A stretch of 64,000 nt of DNA from Streptantibioticus rubrisoli (GTDB lineage: Bacteria; Actinomycetota; Actinomycetes; Streptomycetales; Streptomycetaceae). The notes under the pieces were generated by a model. That model was not told the origin of the DNA. It searched no databases and worked only from the letters and a program-made list of their open reading frames with translations. The translations under genes and the position numbers were made by a program. The stretch spans positions 1 through 64,000 of the forward strand of contig NZ_JANFNH010000009.1 of assembly GCF_024436055.1 (NCBI RefSeq). The letters are read 5' to 3'. How positions within the stretch are numbered: the stretch's first letter is position 1; every line of letters starts with the position of its first letter. Shown in pieces: positions 1 through 8,105 of this stretch.

Positions 1-65
1 GCCCCACCGCTGTGTTTGCCGTCCGCTCCGAAACCGCCGGCGGGCCACGAGTCGGAGACGGCGTC

Positions 66-440
66 TCACCGGTCGAAGTAGCTGAGGTCGCCTACGGTCC
101 ACCCGCTGACGTCTTTGATCGCGACCCGGTACATGCCGCCCGTCTCCGGGATCCCGAGGCTGCCCTGCAGGATCCGAGCGAGATGAAAGTGCAGATGCGT
201 GGGCGCCTCGCTGCGACCGGGCCGGTTCTCTCGCGGCCCGCGGGCGAAGACCTCTGCGAACGGGCCGAGACGGTCGGAGTCCTTGAGGACCTCCGCGACC
301 CGCTCTCGCCACACGGCCTCGGGAGCCAGCCGACCGGTGATGACGGCACCGGCGACGACCACGGTCAGCGACATCTGAGTGCTTCGCTCGGATTCCACCG
401 CAGCGGCGACGGCGGCGAGCAGCTCATCAGGGTTCGACAT
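66..440 (-). CDS. GvpU-like gas vesicle accessory protein (tentative)
   Basis: A 124-residue soluble protein with no signal peptide or membrane segment. The central HLHFHLARILQG stretch and the C-terminal WTVGDLSYFDR resemble actinomycete proteins annotated as gas vesicle accessory protein GvpU, where an early TVVVAGAVITGRL-type strand is also usual. No other gvp gene is present, so it is either a stray copy or has another role. The ATG at 440 is the first start in frame. The family call rests on remembered motif likeness only. Confidence 0.6.
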   Translation of the reverse strand: MSNPDELLAAVAAAVESERSTQMSLTVVVAGAVITGRLAPEAVWRERVAEVLKDSDRLGPFAEVFARGPRENRPGRSEAPTHLHFHLARILQGSLGIPETGGMYRVAIKDVSGWTVGDLSYFDR

Positions 441-596
441 GACAGCAGCTTATTCAACCGACTGTCCCCGAACCGCCCCGCCTGGCATGAAGCGGCTGCG
501 CGGGCGGCGGCGACCCGGCCAGCAGAGTCGATGTTCACGAGCACGTTCTCGTGAACATCCGGCGCGGGAGACGCCTCCCGATCTGCTGCCGAAACG

Positions 597-868
597 CTGC
601 TGTGCGACGTGAACAGAGCCAGGCGGCTGATGAAGGAGGCGCGCGACCCGGCACGGCTGCACCATCCCAACGTCGTAGCCGTCTTCGATTGCGTGGCCCG
701 AGGGCGATGCGTGCTGGACCGTCATGGAGTACATTCCCTCGCGCAGCCTGGCCCAGCCGGTGGAGAAGCGCGCCCGCTCTCGCCTCAGGAGGCGGGGTCG
801 ATCGGCTGCCAGATCGCGGCAGCTCTGGCCAGGTCCCACGGCGAGGGCGTGGGACCTTTTTGCCCCGG
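597..868 (+). pseudogene. Serine/threonine protein kinase remnant (N-lobe to catalytic-loop approach)
   Basis: The peptide RLMKEARDPARLHHPNVVAVFDCV matches the alpha-C helix and following strands of bacterial Hanks-type kinases. VMEYIPSRSLAQ (hinge region, second frame) and LSPQEAGSIGCQIAAAL (alpha-E helix, first frame again) follow in the expected order. Two compensating frame changes, near 715 and near 780, are needed to join them. The glycine-rich loop, the catalytic HRD and the DFG motifs are absent, so this is a dead fragment of about 90 residues. Confidence 0.6.
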
Positions 869-1253
869 CCGGGGCCCGGGGTCAGGGTCACCTTGCTGGT
901 GAGACGGCGGACCATGGGCCAGCCGAACCCTCCGGTGCCGCCATTGAGATCGCGAGCGCGTTCACGTGGGGGCGCGGGGTTGAGGTCGCTGACGGCGAGG
1001 TACACCGCGTCGGCGGTCGCGCCCAGCGGGAGGGCGTATCGGCCGCCGCCGGGGCCGGGTCCAGGCTGTCGAGGAAGGCGCGGGCGGCGTCACGGGCACG
1101 GGCGGCGTCGCCGGGACTGTCACCCTTCACGACCAGGGCCCCGGCCGGGGCTGCCGTGCGGGTCGTCTCCATGTCGGTTATGCGCTGCCACTCCACCCTC
1201 GGTCGGTTGTACCGCCAGGCTTCAGCGCTTGCCCGCCGGGGCCGGGATCCCAC
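845..1253 (-). pseudogene. ATP-binding (RsbW/anti-sigma-like) protein, internally deleted and frameshifted
   Basis: One frame (1253 to about 1030) carries the N-terminal ARDAARAFLDSLDPAPAADT segment of the short Streptomyces ATP-binding regulators with a GHKL fold. A second frame (about 1040 to 845) carries YLAVSDLNPAPP and DLNGGTGGFGWPMVRRL, the ATP-lid and G-box part. The segment expected between them, SELVTNALRHG with the magnesium-binding asparagine (N-box), is missing. The deletion also changes the frame. The product could not bind ATP normally. It converges on the kinase remnant. Confidence 0.6.
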
Positions 1254-1680
1254 CAGGCACAGGACTCTTCCGGGTGCATTTGAGGCAGAAATATCCGCGC
1301 GGGCCAGGTAGGAAATCTGTCGCGACGGTGGTAGACATTAGCCGTTCGCAGGGTTACCGTTTCTCTCGTACCCAGGAAGTCGAAGTGGGCACGGCAGACA
1401 GGAACTGCCGTGCGAGCAGCTCAAGCAGGACGCGGCCCGAAGGGGTCGCGAGCAGTACCCGCGGTATCCAGCAGTACAGCCGAGTAACCGAAGGTAAGGA
1501 GCAGAAGCGCCATCAGGATCGCCCGGGCGAGGAAGCAGTCCGCCCGGGTACCGCAAGACCCCGGATTGGAAGGTGGTCCCCGGTCACGCATCCGCGATCC
1601 CCGCAGCCCCGCCATCCCAGGCGGACCTGCGGACAAACAAGGCCAGCGTAGTCGGCTGGTAGATGGTGTTGAAAGCTCGG
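1254..1680. other. Intergenic stretch, no gene recognised
   Basis: Open frames exist on both strands here, but their translations are arginine- and proline-rich strings without family motifs, typical of frame shadows in high-GC DNA. No RNA gene or long repeat was seen. Confidence 0.5.
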
Positions 1681-1708
1681 GGCCCGGGTGCCATACGGCA
1701 CCCGGGCC
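1681..1708. promoter_or_regulatory. Perfect 12-bp inverted repeat just upstream of the MerR gene
   Basis: The arm GGCCCGGGTGCC (1681-1692) is followed by the loop ATAC and the exact complement GGCACCCGGGCC (1697-1708). It ends 31 bp before the MerR start codon. It could be an operator for the dimeric regulator (autoregulation) or a terminator for transcription arriving from the left. No T-run follows, as is usual in actinomycetes. Confidence 0.55.
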
Positions 1709-1739
1709 CCCCGACGCGTCCCCCGGAAAGAAGAGGTAT

Positions 1740-2084
1740 ATGCCCCCTCGCAGTACCCGCCCCGCCGACATCCTCGACGACGACGACTACCCCGCCTACA
1801 CCATGGGCCGGGCCGCCGAGATGCTCGGCACCACTCCCGCCTTCCTCCGCGCTCTCGGCGAACACCGCCTGATCACCCCCCTGCGCTCCGAAGGCGGCCA
1901 CCGCCGCTACTCCCGCTACCAGCTGCGCATCGCCGCCCGCGCCCGCGAACTCGTCGACCAGGGCACCCCCATCGAGGCCGCCTGCCGCATTGTCATCCTC
2001 GAAGACCAACTCGAAGAAGCCCAGCGCATCAACGAGCAACTGCGCGCCCAAGGCAGCCAGCCGCAGCCGGGAACCTCAGCCTGA
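1740..2084 (+). CDS. MerR family transcriptional regulator
   Basis: A 114-residue regulator. An N-terminal winged helix-turn-helix (about residues 17-55, [21 protein letters not shown] then [20 protein letters not shown]) is followed by a helical dimerisation tail ([17 protein letters not shown]). There is no metal-binding cysteine and no large effector domain, so it belongs to the small HspR-like class seen in Streptomyces rather than to metal sensors. The ATG at 1740 follows GGAAAGAAGAG at good spacing; the open frame runs further upstream but has no better start. Hairpins flank the gene on both sides. The target is unknown. Confidence 0.85.
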   Translation: MPPRSTRPADILDDDDYPAYTMGRAAEMLGTTPAFLRALGEHRLITPLRSEGGHRRYSRYQLRIAARARELVDQGTPIEAACRIVILEDQLEEAQRINEQLRAQGSQPQPGTSA

Positions 2085-2195
2085 AAAGGACGGATGCGGC
2101 CTCAACGCCGATCGCCGAGCGGACGGGGTGCCCGTAAAGCTCCGCGCCGCCGCGTCGCGTTAGGACCTCAACCAGGACGCACAGCGCGCCTCCAA

Positions 2196-2221
2196 GGACC
2201 CCGGCACACTTGCCGGGGTCC
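2196..2221. terminator. Hairpin terminator after the MerR gene
   Basis: The perfect 11-bp stem GGACCCCGGCA / TGCCGGGGTCC with a CACT loop lies 112 bp past the MerR stop codon. A strong GC stem without a U-tract is the common actinomycete form. Confidence 0.75.
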
Positions 2222-2720
2222 TCCGCCGTTCAAGCCCAACTGCCTAGTGCCAGCCTCCGCCGACTCCGACCCGCCGGAGCCAACGGCAGGCCGACTGCCC
2301 TTCACTCGCGACCGTGATCAATCCCAGCGGCCAACGGCTCTACCAGTACAAGACGTGCGATCGCCCTCGCCAGGCGATCGGGTAACCCCACGGAAAGTAA
2401 TCACCCTCGCAGTCGGCGGGTCCGGATTGCTCACAACCAGCCGACACGGCTACTGCTCGCGAAGCCAGGATTCTGGGGTTCCCGCAGGCCCCAGTCCTAG
2501 CGATCAAGAGGAACCTACAGTGCTTGCTCGACGCCTACGAACACGTAGGGACATGTCGTGGCCCTATGGCCGTTCTCCTGGCCCCACAACGGATTACCCC
2601 TACAGCACTAGGTTTTCCCGCCACCTTGAGAGGCTGAGCTTCGACAGCTCATGACCAGGCACTACGCCCACATGAGATCACGAAGCCGAACTGGAGTTAC
2701 CAGCCCATGAGGAACACACC
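2222..2720. other. Intergenic stretch with one 8-bp hairpin
   Basis: No convincing gene. A perfect inverted repeat, CGATCGCC (2358-2365) and GGCGATCG (2373-2380) with a 7-nt loop, is the only structure seen. A short frame near 2640-2700 reads LMTRHYAHMRS, faintly like the C-terminal part of a tyrosine recombinase, but nothing upstream supports it. Confidence 0.4.
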
Positions 2721-3401
2721 TCATGTCCGGGAACCGTCCGAAGGTTCCGCTCTCCGCTCCTCGGCGGTGTGCGAGGCGGCCGGGAGAAGTCTCTCGGAAT
2801 ACTGGTCGATGATACGTTCCACCGCGAACGTCGTCCGATAGGTGCGTGCTTGGTCGAGAGTGAGCCAGATGGGGGCCTCGCCCTCCTCATTCACGGTCAC
2901 CTCCGGATGGGCTCCTGCGTCCCGGTGCTCCTCGACATCCAGCAGATAGGCGTGCCAACGATGCGCTTCGGAGCCTCTTCTGCACATGTCTCCCGCGAAG
3001 TACTCGTCCGCCACGAGCCGCAGGTCCCCGTTCGCGACGCGAATTCCTACTTCCTCCCATAGCTCCCGCGCGGCCGCGCACTCGGGTTCCTCACCGCGTT
3101 CGACATGGCCTGCGGGCACGGTCAGAGAGTACGGAAAGGCGGTCCGCTGGAAGAAGAGAAACCTCGCTTGCCGGTCGCGTACGAATACACCGGCGCTCTC
3201 GTGCCAGTACTCGCCGTCGGCATCGGTCCACCAGGAGATGCGGGGGTCGACGACGATGGCTCTCTCTGCCTCGCAGCCGCACGTACCGCAGGTGCAGCGT
3301 TTCCTTCCGTCCACGAAGATCCATGTGACGGTCTCGGCGTGGCAGTACAGGCAGTACTCGCCATAGGTATCGGCCCGCAGCAGAAGGAAGTCGATTTTCA
3401 T
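2721..3401 (-). CDS. Nudix hydrolase with N-terminal zinc-ribbon-like region
   Basis: A 226-residue protein. The Nudix box is complete at about residues 98-120 (GHVERGE, seven residues, then RELWEEVGI), so it should hydrolyse a nucleoside-diphosphate-linked substrate with Mg or Mn. The N-terminal part has paired cysteines (residues 17, 20, 36, 38, 41, 43), probably binding zinc. The ATG at 3401 follows AAAGGGCAGG; upstream in-frame sequence looks non-coding. It is the last gene of a leftward folE - MFS - Nudix set, 73 bp after the MFS gene. Some Nudix enzymes remove pyrophosphate from dihydroneopterin triphosphate, the FolE product; that link is inference. Confidence 0.85.
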   Translation of the reverse strand: MKIDFLLLRADTYGEYCLYCHAETVTWIFVDGRKRCTCGTCGCEAERAIVVDPRISWWTDADGEYWHESAGVFVRDRQARFLFFQRTAFPYSLTVPAGHVERGEEPECAAARELWEEVGIRVANGDLRLVADEYFAGDMCRRGSEAHRWHAYLLDVEEHRDAGAHPEVTVNEEGEAPIWLTLDQARTYRTTFAVERIIDQYSERLLPAASHTAEERRAEPSDGSRT

Positions 3402-3474
3402 CCTGCCCTTTCCGAGGTGAAGGACTGCCGTGAGTCGGTACTGCAGTCGGGAACACCGCACTTTCGCGGCGCGG

Positions 3475-4785
3475 TCACGCTCTCGTGCGTTTGGGCTTGC
3501 GGACGTCCGCCGCCGTCCCCAGGGGTTCCGCTGCTCCCTCCGTTTCCTCACCAGCTGGTGCGTCGGAAGACTCGGACACGCCAGCTGCCGAACCGCTCGC
3601 GGGCGTGCGCGCGGTCGTCAACAGCAGGATCGCGCCCAGTCCGCCGAAGACCAGCGTCGCGGCCGCGACGGCGCCCCATCCGGCCGCAGCGATGACCACT
3701 CCGAAGACCGGTGGTCCGATCATCATCCCCACGCTGCCGAACTGGTTGAGGATGCCAGTGGCGACATCGACGTGCTCAGGACGGCTCACCGAGTCGGGGG
3801 CGGCGGCGAACACGGCGGAGATGAGCAGGCCGTCGACGGCGAGAACAAGCGTGGCTGCTGCGCCATTGACCGCGAGGGGGAATTCGGCCGAGAAGGCGGG
3901 GAGGCAGGCTACCGGCATCAATACGCCCAGCGGGGCCAGTTGGGAGAGGGTCAAGCCGCGCCGCAGCAGCCAACTGGCGGCGAGCCCTCCGGCCGCGCTT
4001 CCCAGGCAGACCAACGCGACGACGGTACCGGCCACCGCCGACGTGGCCGACCGGTTCTCGGTGAGGAAGGGCGGAAGCACCATCACCACGGCGACGCCGA
4101 CCAGCGACAGGCTTGCGTACGCGACAGCGAGCCTCAGCGCCCCGTTCCAGGTGCCGGCTTCACGGTGAGCGCGCGGTACCGCTGTCCTCGGCAGCCGGGG
4201 CAGGACGACCGCAAGCACGCCGGCCATGATCAGCGGCCCAACCGCAGTGAGGGCCAGCCATTGGTTCCACGTCCACCAGGACGCCAGGGAACCGCCCGCG
4301 GCCGCGGCAATGGCGAGCCCCGTCGGGACGCACGTGCCCCACAGCGCGAGCGCTGCCGCCCGGATGCCGCCCTGAGTCAGGCGGGTGAGAACGACCGGAC
4401 CCGCCACCAACACAAATAGGTAGCCGACGCCTTCAGCGATGCGTGATCCCAGCAGCAGCCCCCAGGATCCGGCGGTCGCACTGACGGCGGCTGCCACCGA
4501 CATCACGAAGAGGCCGCAGGACAGGGCCCGTTGGGCGCCGAAGCGGCGGACCCACCATCCCGCCGGGATGCCGAAGACGGCACTCACCGCCGTGATACTC
4601 GATGTGGCCCATGCGAGCGCACCGGCTGACAGGCCCAGTGACGAACGCACGGTAGATCCCACCGGTGAGACGGCTCCCAGGCCGACTGCCGCCACTACGC
4701 CGGCGAGCCATGTCGTCAGAGCGTACTTCCAGGTCGACGACGTCGAAGTAGTACGGCGCTGACTGCCTCTCATCCTGTTACGCAT
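3475..4785 (-). CDS. MFS transporter
   Basis: A 436-residue membrane protein with about 12 hydrophobic helices. After a positively charged N-terminus come TWLAGVVAAVGLGAVSPVGS (helix 1) and the loop 2-3 signature GWWVRRFGAQRAL, typical of the major facilitator superfamily; SRIAEGVGYLF marks helix 4. The length is normal for a 12-helix antiporter. The start at 4785 has a perfect AAGGAG ribosome site 6 nt upstream, so the 37 extra residues available upstream are probably not translated. It lies between folE and the Nudix gene on the same strand, so it may export or import a pterin- or GTP-derived compound (inference). Substrate not readable. Confidence 0.85.
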   Translation of the reverse strand: MRNRMRGSQRRTTSTSSTWKYALTTWLAGVVAAVGLGAVSPVGSTVRSSLGLSAGALAWATSSITAVSAVFGIPAGWWVRRFGAQRALSCGLFVMSVAAAVSATAGSWGLLLGSRIAEGVGYLFVLVAGPVVLTRLTQGGIRAAALALWGTCVPTGLAIAAAAGGSLASWWTWNQWLALTAVGPLIMAGVLAVVLPRLPRTAVPRAHREAGTWNGALRLAVAYASLSLVGVAVVMVLPPFLTENRSATSAVAGTVVALVCLGSAAGGLAASWLLRRGLTLSQLAPLGVLMPVACLPAFSAEFPLAVNGAAATLVLAVDGLLISAVFAAAPDSVSRPEHVDVATGILNQFGSVGMMIGPPVFGVVIAAAGWGAVAAATLVFGGLGAILLLTTARTPASGSAAGVSESSDAPAGEETEGAAEPLGTAADVRKPKRTRA

Positions 4786-4907
4786 GGGTTCTCCTTGTGT
4801 CGGCTGGCGCGTTGTGCCGCGCGGTCGGCCGTCGAGGGACGGGATGAACGGGGCCGAGTGGCGGGAGGGGCGATCACTGAGCACACCTCCCGCCACGCCA
4901 GTCCGAA

Positions 4908-5441
4908 TCAGTCGTCCAGGCCGAACCGGGCCATCAACTCCTGATCACCCGCCACATAAGAGGTGTCGGTGGTCACGGTCTGGTCGGAGGGGCCACGGCT
5001 GCACATGCAGAGGTGGCGGCTACGGGAGGTGACTCGCACGGCTTGTGCGCCGCCAGAGGACATGATCTCCTCAGCGATGTCTTTGACGAGGTACTCCTGG
5101 ATCTGGAAGCGCCGGCTGAACGCTTGTACCAGACGAGGGAATTTCCCGAGTCCGAGAATGCGGTCGCCAGGCACGTAGGAGATGTCGACCTTCCCGAAGA
5201 AGGGCAGGAAGTGGTGGGCGCAGATCGAAAAGAAGTTGTTCTCCCGGATACGCACCACGCCGGTGTGCCCGCCGTTCACCAGGCAGGTGGTCTTGAGAAT
5301 CTTCGAGGTGTCGATCTCGTAGCCGCTCAGCAGCTCGCGATAAGCTCGGACGATGCGGTCCTCGCACTCCGGGCCGCTGTACCACCCGAGTGCCCGCGTG
5401 TCGGTGGTCACATTGGCTTTGAGCCAGTCTTCAATGGTCAC
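4908..5441 (-). CDS. folE: GTP cyclohydrolase I (FolE type), short form
   Basis: Converts GTP to 7,8-dihydroneopterin triphosphate, the first step to folate, biopterin and 7-deazapurines. The 177-residue protein keeps the zinc ligands C74 and H77 (SICAHHFLPFFGKV) and C145 (HLCMCSRG), the substrate segment LGLGKFPRLVQAFSRRFQIQE, and the final RG near the active site. It is slightly shorter at the N-terminus than the E. coli enzyme (222). The GTG start at 5441 follows AGGAGG. It is not next to folP, folB or folK, and is followed by an MFS transporter and a Nudix gene, so it may serve a special metabolite rather than housekeeping folate. Confidence 0.88.
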   Translation of the reverse strand: MTIEDWLKANVTTDTRALGWYSGPECEDRIVRAYRELLSGYEIDTSKILKTTCLVNGGHTGVVRIRENNFFSICAHHFLPFFGKVDISYVPGDRILGLGKFPRLVQAFSRRFQIQEYLVKDIAEEIMSSGGAQAVRVTSRSRHLCMCSRGPSDQTVTTDTSYVAGDQELMARFGLDD

Positions 5442-5640
5442 CTGCGGCCTCCTCTTCCGCTCGCGCCACGGGATCCGAATCCCTGGGGAGGCTTTTTACT
5501 ATCCACCCGATCGTGTTAATTGAGAACATACCTTCATTGCCCCTCACCCGATCGGACCAATATGCGGGTGATGTGCCAATGGTCAAATATTCAAATCTGC
5601 ACGTAGAATTAATGCTTCCCTGGTGATTGAACCGGGTGGG
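5442..5640 (-). promoter_or_regulatory. AT-rich folE leader with a repeated CACCCGATCG element
   Basis: This stretch upstream of folE is clearly richer in A and T than its surroundings (for example AATTAATGC and TCAAATATTCAAAT around 5583-5617). The 10-mer CACCCGATCG occurs at 5504-5513 and 5545-5554 in the same orientation, 41 bp apart (about four helical turns), which would suit a cooperative DNA-binding protein. Promoter elements cannot be assigned with confidence. Confidence 0.45.
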
Positions 5641-6080
5641 CGGCGGGAACGCGGGGCGCGAATGGCGAGGAAAAATACCGTCAGCGTACCGGAGCGCACC
5701 CGCTCCCTCGTCGCCTCGTTGCGTGTGGGGCAATGCGCCGGATCCGGCCCTCGGTGAGCATAGCCATAACCAACGATGAGGTTCTCGGACTAGCCAAAAG
5801 CACCGATTACGCGCTTGACGCCTTGCTCGAGTATGGCGCGTTATTTCCGGCCCCCGTCCTCGCCAAGACCGAACTGGCCTTCGTCGCCCACTCAGCCGAG
5901 CACTGATCCGACCAGACCGCCCGGCGAGGCGCTCGGCCTGGCCCGTCCCGTCCTGGTCGCAGCGATGGTCCTCCGCGACCTGGACAAGTGCACCACTCAC
6001 CACCGACACGGCGGCACTCGTCATGACGCCTGGGTGAACCGACTGTCAGCCGTCCCCCTCCGCTCCCAGGGCGATCATCG
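5641..6080. other. Stretch without a recognisable gene
   Basis: Several frames are open but no domain is recognisable on either strand. The right-hand part may hold decayed 5' sequence of the methyltransferase remnant that follows. Confidence 0.35.
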
Positions 6081-6164
6081 CCGCCATCCGCTACTGCACC
6101 CTCGCGCTGCAAGACCTTCTCACCGAACACGGCGCCCACGCCCACCTCGACAACAGCCCTCTGT

Positions 6165-6436
6165 CTCGAAGTAGTGCCCACGGTCTTCGGGCACTTCCGG
6201 CGCGTGTTGCGTCCCGGCGGGCCACTGCTGCTCGGCTTTCACGTCGGCGATGGGTCGAGGCTGAAGACGCAGGGCTACGGCGGCCACCCGATGAACGTCC
6301 ACGTTCACCGCTCGCCAGCCTGACCAAGTGGCGGCCTGGCTACGCGATGCCGGGTTCATGGCCGAGGCCCAAATGCTGATCGACCCCGACGAGAGCGTTC
6401 CAGGTGCGGTCCTCTTCGCACGCCGTCAGTCCTAGC
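6165..6436 (+). pseudogene. SAM-dependent methyltransferase, frameshifted C-terminal remnant
   Basis: One frame reads TVFGHFRRVLRPGGPLLLGFHVGDG, the strand 4 to strand 5 region of class I methyltransferases. After a frame change near 6320 it continues as VAAWLRDAGFMAEAQML to FARRQS and a stop at 6436. The SAM-binding GxGxG segment is not found upstream, so both the N-terminal half and the frame are lost. Confidence 0.6.
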
Positions 6437-6749
6437 CACGCCAGCGGTCCGGTAGCGGCCGACGGCACAGTGAAGTCGGACCACATCAACTGAGACAGCC
6501 TCCGGCATTCGCTCGCCCGGGACCACACACTTGAGATTCCTGGCTTCCCCACGTCTCAACTGAACTGGTCGCCGCAGGTCAGCGACCCGACTCGGAACCA
6601 GATCATTTATACCGTACGGACGGGGACGTGTGAACGACCACGTGTGTGGCACGCGAGGGGACCGCGGCGTGTCCACCCCGCACCTGAATGGGTTTGAGGT
6701 GACGCTGAGGAGGCCTGACCGCTCGCCGCGCGCACCCTGAGGCAGACCG
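6437..6749. other. Intergenic region upstream of selA
   Basis: No gene is seen. It should hold the selA promoter. It was checked for a tRNA T-arm (GGTTCGA-type) because of the neighbouring sel genes and none was found. Confidence 0.4.
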
Positions 6750-8105
6750 ATGGATCGTGATCAGACCAACGGGACCGGACCGCCCGACCCGCGTCGAAGG
6801 CTCCCCCGAACCGACGCGGTGCTGGCCGACCCCCGACTGGTCGCCGCCGCCGAGCGGCTGGGGCGACGGGTCGTCAAGTCCGCCGTCGTCCAGGCGCAGG
6901 ATCGTGCGCGCCGGAACGATATCGCGGCGGCCGACGTGGCCGACACGGCCGTGCGAACGCCTCCCGCGACCGCTGCCGCGCTGCGTCCGGTGATCAACGC
7001 GACGGGGGTGCTCCTGCACACCAACCGCGGCCGTGCCGCCCTCTCCGAGGCTGCCCGGCAGGCGATCCTCGCCGCTTCAGGGCACACCGACGTGGAGTTC
7101 GACCTGGTCACCGGGGAACGTGCGGCACGCGGGCGCTCGGCGGTGGCCGCCCTGCTCGGCCAGGTCCCGGCGGCGCAGGCCGCGCACGTGGTGAACAACG
7201 GCGCGGCAGCCCTGGTCCTGGCCGCCACGGCGCTGGCGCAGGACCGCGAAATCATCGTCAGCAGAGGCGAGTTGGTCGAGATCGGGGACGGCTTCCGGCT
7301 GCCGGACCTGCTCGTCTCGACCGGCGCCAGGCTGCGCGAGGTAGGCACCACCAACCGCACCTCGGTGGCCGACTACACCACCGCCATCGCGGAGCGCACC
7401 GGCTTCATCCTCAAGATCCACCCCTCCAACTTCCGCATCACCGGCTTCACCGGAGGCGTCGGCGTCGCCGAACTCGCCGCCCTGGGACCTTTGGTCGTCG
7501 CCGACCTCGGATCAGGTCTTCTGCGCCGTGAACCGCTGCTCCCGGACGAACCGGATGCAGACACCTGGCTGCGCGCCGGGGCTGCCCTGGTCACCGCCAG
7601 CGGGGACAAGCTCCTCGGCGGTCCGCAGTGCGGCCTGCTGCTGGGGCGCGCGGATGTGGTGCGCCCACTGGCCCGGCACCCCCTGGCGCGTGCCCTGCGG
7701 GTGGACAAGCTCACGCTGGCCGCGCTGGAGGCCACCGTCAACAACCCCGAGACACCCACCCGTTCGGGGCTGCACGGTGAAAGCTGCGCCCTGCGAGCGA
7801 GAGCCGAGCGGCTGGCCGCTGGGCTGGCGGCGGACGGCATCCCGGCGCGGGCGGTCGACAGCCGGGCCGTGGTCGGCGCGGGCGGCGCTCCCGGGGTGAC
7901 CCTCGACAGCGCCGCACTGGCCCTGCCGGAAGTGTTCGCCGCCCGGCTGCGTCAGGGGCCAACGCCGGTGGTGGGCAGGGTGGTTGAGGGCCGCTGCCTG
8001 CTCGACCTGCGCGCCGTCGCTCCGCACGAGGACGGCAGCATCGCCGCCGCGGTCCGCGCGGCGGCCGTCCAGGACGCTGTGGACGCGGACCGCGCATGCA
8101 CGTGA
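6750..8105 (+). CDS. selA: L-seryl-tRNA(Sec) selenium transferase
   Basis: A pyridoxal-phosphate enzyme that turns seryl-tRNA(Sec) into selenocysteinyl-tRNA using selenophosphate. The 451-residue length is normal. The INATGVLLHTNRGRAALS segment (residues 82-99) is a family hallmark, and SGDKLLGGPQCG places the PLP lysine at K287. The ATG at 6750 follows a GAGG-type site. Its last 10 nt overlap selB, so the two are translationally coupled. selD is not in the window, and the nearby selC is broken, which makes the status of the pathway uncertain. Confidence 0.95.
   Translation: MDRDQTNGTGPPDPRRRLPRTDAVLADPRLVAAAERLGRRVVKSAVVQAQDRARRNDIAAADVADTAVRTPPATAAALRPVINATGVLLHTNRGRAALSEAARQAILAASGHTDVEFDLVTGERAARGRSAVAALLGQVPAAQAAHVVNNGAAALVLAATALAQDREIIVSRGELVEIGDGFRLPDLLVSTGARLREVGTTNRTSVADYTTAIAERTGFILKIHPSNFRITGFTGGVGVAELAALGPLVVADLGSGLLRREPLLPDEPDADTWLRAGAALVTASGDKLLGGPQCGLLLGRADVVRPLARHPLARALRVDKLTLAALEATVNNPETPTRSGLHGESCALRARAERLAAGLAADGIPARAVDSRAVVGAGGAPGVTLDSAALALPEVFAARLRQGPTPVVGRVVEGRCLLDLRAVAPHEDGSIAAAVRAAAVQDAVDADRACT

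Noticed and set aside
12..554. Long plus-strand frame opposite the GvpU-like gene
   Set aside because: Its composition is that of an antisense shadow; the minus-strand protein has recognisable motifs and balanced residues.
551..1651. 366-residue plus-strand frame
   Set aside because: Extremely Arg/Pro/Gly-rich with no domain; it covers parts of two pseudogenes in the wrong frames.
2630..2700. Tyrosine recombinase remnant
   Set aside because: Only a short RHYAHM-like match; no other recombinase motif upstream in any frame.
5442..5640. Riboswitch (preQ1 or tetrahydrofolate type) in the folE leader
   Set aside because: No matching conserved core or pseudoknot could be recognised; only direct repeats are clear. 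A covariance-model scan would decide.
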